Of a stretch of DNA of 64,000 bases, positions 1 through 64,000 are shown one piece after another. Source of the DNA: Diphasiastrum complanatum (Eukaryota > Streptophyta > Lycopodiopsida > Lycopodiales > Lycopodiaceae); assembly GCA_029204225.1 (NCBI GenBank), contig CM055104.1, forward strand, positions 53,964,965-54,028,964, in the 5' to 3' direction. Position numbers and translations under genes: made by a program. Below the pieces are notes generated by a model that was given only the letters and a program-made list of their open reading frames with translations, had not been told where the DNA came from and ran no database searches. Each line of letters starts with the position of its first letter. The first letter of the stretch is position 1.

Positions 1-230
1 CGCTGCCTGTCGGGGACGGTCATGCTGCCACAAGGGGCAGCATTCAAGGTGGCACCATTTTTGGCGCGTGCACCGAGCATATGGCCTTTAAGGCGAGTGA
101 GGGATGCAGCAAACTCGACGAGACAGTATCGGCAGCGCACGATCTTCTGACCGGTCTTGTTGGCCTTGTCGGCAACCCGCCTGACAATGTCTACCTCGTC
201 CCACAGACCGGAAAGGTCGGATTGCACCAT
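1..230 (-). CDS. Partial transposase, BED-type zinc finger (hAT-like), N-terminus only
   Basis: Reading the minus strand from an ATG at 230 gives an open frame of 76 codons that runs off the left edge. It contains a C-x2-C finger start (CRYC), a conserved aromatic (F) and a SLTRLKGHM segment, the spacing of a BED zinc finger as found at the N-terminus of hAT transposases. BED fingers bind the transposon ends. The local base composition is GC-rich and unlike the AT-rich DNA to the right. The first codon lies right at the edge of the inverted repeat that follows, so that repeat arm is probably the 5' terminal region of the same element. Only the finger is visible, so the family (hAT versus other BED proteins) is inferred; no catalytic domain can be seen in this window. 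Confidence 0.6.
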   Translation of the reverse strand, partial: MVQSDLSGLWDEVDIVRRVADKANKTGQKIVRCRYCLVEFAASLTRLKGHMLGARAKNGATLNAAPCGSMTVPDRQ

Positions 231-235
231 TGCAG

Positions 236-848
236 AGAAAATGAGGGATGGATTGCTGGAAAAAAAACAGCAGTGTTCACTGTTGGAGAGACGCTGAAAA
301 TGGGCGAATGCAGGGCAAAGGAAATCAGATGCAAGGCAGGGCGTTGCGTGGGCGATGGGCGACGCAAGGAATCAAAGGCAGGCAAGAAAAACCAGCAGCG
401 ATGGCAGGGCGGAGAGGGCGCAAAAAAATTTCAGAGGAAATGCGAGGGGGGCGGGTAGGTTTAGGTAAAAAAAAATTTATAAAAATATTAAATAATAAAA
501 ATATTATTATATTGCGGTACCGCGGTTCCATGATGGTACCGCGGTTCCATGATGGTACCGCGGTACCACAATATAATAATATTTTTATTATTTAATATTT
601 TTATAAATTTTTTTTTACCTAAACCTACCCGCCCCCCTCGCATTTCCTCTGAAATTTTTTTGCGCCCTCTCCGCCCTGCCATCGCTGCTGGTTTTTCTTG
701 CCTGCCTTTGATTCCTTGCGTCGCCCATCGCCCACGCAACGCCCTGCCTTGCATCTGATTTCCTTTGCCCTGCATTCGCCCATTTTCAGCGTCTCTCCAA
801 CAGTGAACACTGCTGTTTTTTTTCCAGCAATCCATCCCTCATTTCTCT
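236..848. repeat. Large near-perfect inverted repeat (foldback), arms about 290 bp
   Basis: The arm at about 236-527 is repeated in reverse complement at about 556-848, symmetrical around 541/542. The symmetry is so good that long ORFs on opposite strands (starting at 248 and at 835) begin with the same residues. The centre carries two tandem copies of a KpnI/SacII-like unit (GGTACCGCGGTTCCATGAT) inside AT-rich flanks. The left arm adjoins the BED transposase start, so this is likely an inverted duplication of the 5' end of that transposon. Confidence 0.9.
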
Positions 849-1004
849 TTCTATGAAGTTCTAAAGTCACATGTTCTCTCTCTCTAGAAATTTCTACTAA
901 AGTCACATGTCATTTTCAAGCATTTCAAATGCACTTCAAATAAACTTTAGGGCAAACGTGGCCCAATCAAAAGGCAAGAAACTCGTTTTCTCCATCACTG
1001 CTAA

Positions 1005-1091
<87 letters not shown>

Positions 1092-1285
1092 TGGAAAATG
1101 CCAAAACAAAACCGTTCGAACCGTTTTTAAAAAGCGGAAACACTATATAAAGGCTTGGTGGATGCTTGGATCTCCAACCGCGTGAGTATCGGTGTAGTAC
1201 AGGCTTCAATCCAATGGGGAGGGGGTCAAACTACGAATCTAAGATTTTAAAAACGGTTCGAACGGTTTTGTTTTGGCATTTTCCA

Positions 1286-1348
<63 letters not shown>

Positions 1349-1519
1349 TTAGCAGTGATGGAGAAAACGAGTTTCTTGCCTTTCGAATGGGCCACGTTTG
1401 CCCTAAAGTTTATTTGAAGGGCATTTGAAGTGCATTTGAAATGCTTGAAAATGACATGTGACTTTAGAAATTTCTAGAGAGAGAGAACATGTGACTTTAG
1501 AACTTCATAGAAAGAGAAG
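842..1519. repeat. Second large inverted repeat with CT/GA tracts inside each arm
   Basis: The left arm (about 842-1131) and right arm (about 1236-1519) are reverse complements with a few indels, for example an 11-bp difference near 1415. The spacer is about 100 bp (1132-1235). Each arm holds a long dinucleotide tract: (CT)n at 1011-1088 on the left and (GA)n at 1290-1345 on the right. It starts where the first inverted repeat ends. No transposase can be seen inside, so it is a non-autonomous foldback or MITE-like element. Confidence 0.88.
1011..1088 (+). repeat. (CT)n microsatellite inside hairpin 2
   Basis: About 39 CT units; the matching arm has (GA)n at 1290-1345. Confidence 0.95.
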
Positions 1520-4500
1520 TTTGTAGAAAGAGAGAAAGGTATAAAATGGCAAGAGAGAGAAGGAGAGGGGTGCATAGGAGAAAGAGAGAGGCGCTGTGTT
1601 GTTTAATCTTTTAAGGTTTCTTTTAGGTTTTACAGGAAAAATAGCAATAATGTGAGTTGAGAGAGAGAGAGAGAGAGAGAGAGCCTTTGGGGTTTTGCGA
1701 GTGTTTCATTGTAAATTGTAATATGCATGGTGTACCGTGTGACATTAATGTTTTGAGTGACGAGTAACAATGATCAATCTTTCTACTCATGTACGGAAGT
1801 TGGTAGTTACTAGCTAATGTCACAAATGATATCAGATAGATCATAGCTAAAACTGCGAGCAACAGATGGATCAAGAACCCTAAATCACAAGTCACAGGTA
1901 TTTTAGGGGACTCAGGAGGTGCACGTCAGGATTCAAATTTCACTATCGATAGTCACGAATTATAATGTACATGTTACCCATTAACACTAAGAAAGCACTT
2001 CTTTTTGACATATTCTAAGCGTAGAGTGACTGAAATATTTGTACGATTTTGACAAGCTCCTTTTTTATTTAAGTGATAGTTGGGATAATTACTATATGCA
2101 TACAGTTTAATCTATATTGATGCATATTCCATTATAGAGCTAAAACATGTATATGTGCATGTGTGCATAATATATAGATAATAAGATAAAATAGCATAGA
2201 AAAAAAAATTTAATTAAAAAAAAAAAAAAAAAACATGCTTTGTACTTACAAAACGATACATTTTGAACCTTCCAAAACGTTCAACATGAATATCTATGGA
2301 ACAAACAAAAACTAAATGTTCAACAAATAGAAAATTTTCTAGAGATAGATAACTAGTTTTTATAGACATTTACTTTTCTTCAAAGTAAAAATTGGTCATG
2401 AATACCAAAAAAATGAGCATATAGGCAAGCCTAGTTAGAGCTCCATTGCAATGAGCAAAATCATTGAATACAAAGAAAGAAGAGGGCTTAAAAAAACAGG
2501 ATTGTCAAGGAAAGCTCCAAGACACGATTCAAACAACACGATAATTACCCACAAAAATACGATCAATGTAAGCATGAGGCTAACTATCACCCATCAACAA
2601 TTTCCACAAATTGATGAGTTTTTAGAATGGGCATAAACAAAAGATTTACGCCCATTCTCGTGCTAGAGACAAGACTTTAACCAAGAAAGGGAAAGAGAAG
2701 ACAGATAGACACGCTACTTTTATTGTTTAAGCTCTCTCAACATTGTCCAAACTAGCACCAATTGAGATTTCATCCTTCCAAGTAAGTTTATGGACAACAA
2801 AAACATAGCCTTCCTATCCTACAACACCTCTCTCTTGGCTCTCCTGCACAAAAAGGCCCCTACAAAAAGGTCTTCCTCCATGCCCTCCTTTTTATATCAA
2901 AGAGCGGGAGGGATGATTTGTAGGAACCATTATGGAAGTAATGAGGGTTTGGCCCCTCGTAGGAGGTACAACCTAGTCCACAATGGTAAATAGCAAGATT
3001 GATTTTGGGTAAATAATGCACCCAATCCTAGAAAAGCACAATTACCTCTAAGTCCTATGTAGAAATAGGACAGTTGTCATTTTTGCCTTATATTTGTAAC
3101 ATTACATGTGCTTTGACATGCAATAAGTCCATACACGACATGAGCTCTTTTTGAAAAAGCCTTATAAAGCCTACTTGACCCACTAACAATTGGACTCAAA
3201 GATCAAAATTGGTACTACGTGCTTAACCACCTTGTTTAAATATCAACTACACTCCACTAAGTAACATTACTCACCCATGAGTACTCAATCCTTCAAACAC
3301 TTCAAGAAGTTAATCCATGGAATTTTTTTGAGCCATTCATCAAGTGAACACGAATTCATCTACTTGAAGTCGTCAATCCTTCTACCACTCAACAACCAAT
3401 ACAAGATGGCGAGCTAAAAGGTAGAGTTGTACTTCCATATAGTATAGGTTATCTCATATGCATGCATTTAATAGAAACTCTTGTTACAACATAATCAAAA
3501 TCTACACTAAAAACTGTAGACTGTTGTAGTGGTAGAGTTTGTTGGGTGGTTGCAATATACCCATATGTACTTCATTGCCAAGTTGTGGTTGATTGCATAT
3601 TTGACACATTATTCATTAAAAAAAAACTTATTGTTTACTAATCTTGGTAAACTACATGTATATCCCAGTTTTAGTTCATGGAAGTATTTGAGTCAATATA
3701 GTACAAGAGACTTGTTACAACTTTTCATTCTCCATGCTACATAGGTGGCTTAATCCTACCATTAAATTAGCTCTGGATTGTTTAGAAATAGTACTATTAA
3801 ACTCCTCTAGTTGCAAATCTGGTTACCTTGTCCTGCTGTATCCTCTATATTTAGGGTACCTTATTGTTAAAACATTTATAAAATTGGAAGTTGAATTTGA
3901 ATTTCCCACACATTGACAATAATAAATGGCATTATGTATCCTTCATTCTATTATTTCTTGTGTTGAAAACAGCTAGAGCCATGCAAAGTCTTTATCATAT
4001 TACTTGCATCCTCCAATCTATTAAGACATTCACGTTACTCCATTCTTACGTTGCATAAGGAAGCTGCACAATCTTCAAATCACAATACTTGGAACTAGTT
4101 GCTTCATCCAATGTTCAGACATCAATTTACTTTGGGTTTCATGTTTGAAGACTTGACTTTGCACACCTTGTTGCTTGTGTTCCATTATAATGTGTTAATT
4201 CCCAAATGTTGCTTCTTCTCTATTATGCTGTTGCTCCCAAACTTTAGAACTGTTTTTTCATGCAACTTTCCAAGGTCAAATGTCCATCGTGAATTGGTTT
4301 CTACCAACAAGAATCTACAGATAGGGTTACATGTATTGTCAATATGTGCAGCAAATTGGCAGGGTACATTGGGTGTTTTCTGCAAAGCGTCTGTAAGAAA
4401 CTGTATTTGCTTTCATGTTGGACAATCTTTGCACTTTATTGTGATAATCGTTGGACCTTGCAAAAGAAAGCTCCATAGCTGTAAGGACTATTGCTCTATT

Positions 4501-5880
4501 TTCGAAAAAAATTCAAGTTATAATGCGTCCAGATTGAGCTCTCCAACAACCTCCTCACCCAAAAAGTTCTCAATCTCTCTTGAACGTCACATGTTAGTGT
4601 TCAATTGTGGAACAGCTTCGAAAGACTCTTACAAGTTTTTATGTTCAGATCAATAATTAAAGCTAGTAAACACAAGTTATATGCACTACATATTGAAGAA
4701 AGATATAAGCATTGAATATTGAACAAGTATACAAGAAATAATGATTGTGCTTCTAAATAATGTAATGCATATTACTTTTAAATAAGAGCATGTAGTAAGG
4801 TATGCTATTTAGATCCTCTATTTAATGCAGCCGAATTTGGACACACCAATTGAATCCTAGGTTGCCAATTGATGGCTTCCAGCTTGCGATTCACATTCTA
4901 TTTATTAGCTGTTCTGACTTGAAAAGAATAAAGAGAAATTGAAATTGAAGCATTGTGATAATGCACATAAAGATAAAATTCTCAGAAAATGAGCAGCTTT
5001 GAGGAAAAGAAAGTTTCCTCTAAACAATATTACTTGGCAGAATTAGTAGCAAGCACATCACAACAAGAGTCAGTAATGGAATTATGATCGACTGATACCT
5101 AGCAGCCCAGATGTTTCTCAACCACCATATGTCATGGTGGTCCTGAAGTTTTGATGTTCGGCCATGCAAAATTTGAACAGAATTGGAACAAAAAAGATAA
5201 TTTGAATTACATCGAGGAATATTCCAAAGTGTTCAGTGTGGCTTATCGAATACAGGACTCCTTGATGATGGGTTGCAGATGCCTTAAATAAATGGCAGTT
5301 GCTATGCCATCATTGCCAAGCACAGCCAGATGTTGAAAAGTAAAATAAAGAAACAAAAGTTGAAATGAAGAAGGAAATAGTCAAGAGGATGATGATTTTG
5401 GGGAAAGCTTTCAGAAAAAGATAGTGATAAGGAAGAGAAACAAAAACCACCACCTGTTGAAAAACAATGATCAACTTAAAGAGGGATTCACAAAGCAAGT
5501 TGGGAACAAAAGCCAGGGAACAGCACTGAATAGGACTAACCCGAGAGAGAAGAATCACGAGGCACTAACCCGAGCACTCCTGCTTGTTATATTTCAGATT
5601 CCAAAGCAGTAGCTTAAGTGCCTTCTGCTGAGGGAGATGCAAGAAACACTAGGTGTTGCTGGAAGTGCCTCATGCCTCAGAGCTGCTGGCATTGGACAGG
5701 AATTGAGGTCGCAGACAACTTTTTAATCTAAAAAGAGCGTGAGCACCTTTGGAAAGTGTAAAGCACGTAAGTTTGACTTGTGCTTAGAAAATGCAAAATT
5801 TCCTCCATGGGAAGAAATTTACCATTTTATACATAATGCAATGTATTATATCTTACAAAGAAGCAAAGGTAGGTAGAATC
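1520..5880. other. Non-coding stretch downstream of the ATX-like gene
   Basis: AT-rich DNA with a short GA tract at 1659-1682, a poly(A) run at 2216-2233 and scattered weak ORFs. The longest is a 185-codon frame at 4099-4656 on the plus strand, rich in Cys, Phe and Ser, with no domain I recognise. No repeats with clear ends were seen. Confidence 0.5.
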
Positions 5881-7345
5881 TGCAACTCACATGTTTAAAT
5901 TTTGAGACATACAGATCGTGCAAATTAAAGGTGCTTTGGCAAGAGCATACCGCCAAGAAAAAGTAGGGATGAAAGGGTTTGGGCTCTTGCAAATCAGCAT
6001 AAGAAGCATTCCAGGCCGCTCCCATGACCTCCTTGACAATGACCCCATATTTCCCAGGATCTGTTGCAAGGGGAAACTTTTAGACATTTTGAAAGCCCAC
6101 CCAAATGTTCCAATCGTAAAATTTGTTATGAAACACTTGCACGGCTACTCCATGGCGAATATTAGGAACATATTCAGTTGTCATGCAAGGTGGCCACTTT
6201 CTTTAATGAGGCAATTTGCACAATGTAAAATATTCTTGAATAGAGTCACTGCTGACTACTACTTTCAGTCTCCCACATAAAGAAGGTTTCACGGTAAGTG
6301 TGAATCACACATGAGCCACAACTAAGTTAATTACAAACAGAATAACAACACAGCCAAGAGTTGGCAAGACTAAAAAGATCTTTGTATCATTCCAGTATTT
6401 CCACAGACTGCCTACTAAGTACACTACATCACAAAATATTATGATGGAATTGTTTGTCTAATAATATTTCTTGTCTAGCATCAATTAGATCCCCACAATT
6501 GTGGCCTTTAAAGCAAATTGTATTTATGACGTTGAAATTTGTGAGATTGATTAAACACACAGGTTCCAAAAAAGTTTATTAGCAAATTATTGAAGTATGG
6601 AATATTTTTCCATGGCGGTCACATGAGAACAAGGATGATGTTACATATTGCAAAAATATTGATAAATTGACAAAGTAAAATGACTGCATGCATCCTTTTC
6701 TCCCCTTTACAATGGCCTACAAAAGTAGCCTGCTGATAATTAGAAGACCAAAAGCAGATGCCATTAAAGCAGTAACACAATACCATGAAAAAACGGCCAT
6801 GCATTTGATCTGTGGTGATCTTGAAATTGACTTCCTTTGTTAGCGTCTTTCTGGTAACAAACAAACAAATTAACAGCCACCCTCAAAGTGGACGAGCATT
6901 ATGCTATCAGAATTGTCAAGTGAACAAAACAAAATCTTATTAGGATGAATGAGTAGAAGATATCAAGTACAAGCCTGGAAGATGATTTTCCACAGACTTA
7001 ACAACTTCTAATGTTGAATATCATAAACTTAAATGTTGCAGCAGTAAATCTTTCCAATTACAACTCCCTGATCATGAAGCAGCTTTGGGAGCTGACCTAT
7101 GACTAAAGCATCAATAGCAAACAGTCGGTTGGAGAAAGTAACACTTATTCCATGAATGCTATAACTTAATAAGCCTTACAGCATTCAAATTGGGTTGGAA
7201 GGGGAACAACAATCCTCTTTCACTATTGTGAACACCTGAATACTTCGACTTGTGCATGAAATGCTCAAATACAAATAAAAAGCAAGCATAATATAATACA
7301 TATCAGAAAAGCATGGCGTGCACACTGCTGCAGGGTGTATGTCCA
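5881..7345. other. Region below the ATX-like stop codon, possible 3' UTR and unassigned ORF pieces
   Basis: On the minus strand there are two short open stretches, about 6060-6180 (RHGVAVQVFHNKFYDW) and about 5960-6090 (KYGVIVKEVMGAAWNAS). They look more protein-like than their surroundings and could be exons or an old element. I cannot assign them to a family. The 3' UTR of the ATX-like gene should begin just below 7346, but I see no clear polyadenylation signal to place its end. Confidence 0.3.
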
Positions 7346-62834
<55,489 letters not shown>

Positions 62835-63330
62835 AATCAACCTTTTTGCCCTTCACATCTACTATTATTCTTTTGTTTCGGATGAGACTGACTGTTCAAG
62901 ATATACTGTGGTGTTCCGCCATCATTTGCTTTCTTCCGAAGGGTTAGACAGCATCGACCTCATAACACATCCCGATATACAAAAGCACTGAGATTTAGGG
63001 TTTCAATCCTGCATGAAGGTCACCCTTCTTCTTCAAGCTTCAGCTTTATGTCCCTTTTGTGACCACGCATGCACTTCTTTCCTGCAGAATAGCCGAGCTC
63101 GAGAGCCGAGCGACGACAGAAGTAGAGTTTGCAAAACCGAAAGAAGATCTGGCGAGGAAGGAAAGAAGCGCGGTTAGGGTTTCCCTTTCCCCCTTCTTTT
63201 TCCTTTTCCTCCCTTTCCCTCTTATTTTTCCTTTCCTTTTCCATTTCCTTTTCTTCTTTGGGAGAAGCCCAATTCTCACGTATAGAAAGGAAAAGCATGG
63301 TAATTTAAAATATTGTTTGAACTTCATGGA
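62835..63330 (-). promoter_or_regulatory. Putative 5' leader and promoter-proximal region of the ATX-like gene
   Basis: Directly upstream of the ATG. On the minus strand 63180-63260 is almost pure purine (GGGAAAGG and GAAAAGG runs), as is common in plant 5' leaders. I cannot place a TATA box or transcription start. A plus-strand frame at 63059-63472 crosses the same tract and is probably not a gene. Confidence 0.35.
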
Positions 63331-64000
63331 TGGCCTTTATGGTAAATACACTAGTGTTTCAGCTTCTATGCTTCGCCAAAGTTGCATGCAAAATTTTATG
63401 TTTCATTCAAATGTGTACTATCAGAGATGGTTATTAAGTTATTTTGATCACATTCAAATCCGATCGTTTTGATGCTAGCATGTAATCATTTTGCGTATCC
63501 TTGGAAGGGAGGCATGTGATGTTGCAGTAACAAATATTGTACTGGCTAGAGACACTCTTCCACTCTTTTCTTTCCCCCTTTGCTTTCATCCCATCCTTTT
63601 CAGTCATTTCCTTTTTTCTTGGCTCTAATTGGAACATTTTCTTTCTGGAGTATTTTTCCAAATCCTAAATCTAACCCTAATTCTAACTTAAAAAATTAGA
63701 CATCACCATTTAATTCCATACGAAATAATTTGTGTTATATTCATTATTCATTAAGCTCTACCATATGGGATAAATGGGCTCTATAACTCAAGGTAAAATT
63801 TTGCCATTTGATTGAGTTTTGCTATATTGGGCCCTATTTTTGAACATAGCTACACATTCCGTACGTATTTATTGTAAGGAATAACACCTGTAACAGTGGA
63901 ATCAAATCACCCAACCAACTAGAAGCTAGACATCAAATAACGATAGTTTCATCCCCGAGCCACGGTTTGTGAATGTTGATGAGGAGAGAAACTGGTGACC
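63331..64000. other. Upstream flank, no feature recognised
   Basis: AT-rich DNA. It contains telo-box-like short repeats on the plus strand (CCTAAATCTAACCCTAATTC near 63663). No credible gene or transposon end was seen. Confidence 0.4.

Noticed and set aside
248-906. Mirror-image ORFs of 115 and 93 codons on both strands
   Set aside because: They follow from the inverted repeat; the same protein appears in both arms and has no known domain.
1010-1345. CRISPR-like array
   Set aside because: Dinucleotide repeats without spacers; the organism is eukaryotic.
907-1417. Long ORFs with Leu-Ser or Arg-Glu repeats (also at 32108, 34719, 36051, 40759, 46142)
   Set aside because: They are translations of CT/GA microsatellites and exist on both strands; not genes.
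4099-4656. 185-codon ORF on the plus strand
   Set aside because: No recognisable domain, odd composition and no splice or regulatory support; left as unassigned.
63059-63472. Plus-strand gene at the head of the ATX-like gene
   Set aside because: The frame runs through a pyrimidine-rich leader (Phe/Leu/Pro runs) that reads better as 5' UTR of the minus-strand gene.

Overview
The window looks like a piece of a large, repeat-rich plant nuclear genome. One intron-rich protein gene sits in a mass of transposable-element debris. I infer a land plant because the gene is an ARABIDOPSIS TRITHORAX-like (ATX1/2-type) histone methyltransferase and because Ty1/copia and Ty3/gypsy remnants carry initiator-tRNA-type primer sites. 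The Penelope-like element, the unusual LINEs and the huge introns would suit a fern, lycophyte or conifer, but the species cannot be fixed from sequence alone.

The gene runs on the minus strand from an ATG at 62834 to a TAG at 7346-7348, about 55.5 kb. I could place 24 coding exons by hand. Phases agree at every junction and the total is 2922 nt (973 codons plus stop). Domain order is Tudor-like, PWWP, FYRN, FYRC, PHD, extended PHD, SET, post-SET. Nearly all other coding potential lies in four large introns: 7497-15507 (Penelope-like element with N-terminal GIY-YIG nuclease, an old LINE fragment, a GC-rich short element), 26040-41950 (five LINE copies with CT tracts), 42142-52241 (a sixth LINE in antisense to these, a cluster of GC-rich elements in TA repeats, a copia-type LTR, a gypsy fragment) and 54358-61778 (a gypsy/copia mosaic).

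The 5' edge (1-1520) is downstream of the gene. It holds the start of a BED-finger (hAT-like) transposase followed by two large inverted repeats back to back. From 1520 to 7345 I see only single-copy-looking DNA with weak ORFs. From 62835 to 64000 lies the putative 5' leader and promoter side of the gene.

The strongest candidate for an undescribed system is the LINE family. Most copies end in CATTAATAA(A/G)G-type sequence followed by a long (CT)n tract instead of poly(A), and several 5'-truncated copies also start inside a (CT)n tract. This points to a LINE that inserts into TC/GA microsatellites. A second, unrelated short-element family with GGACGCGTCC-rich ends sits in (TA)n tracts. The window therefore holds two element families that each use a different dinucleotide repeat as their site.
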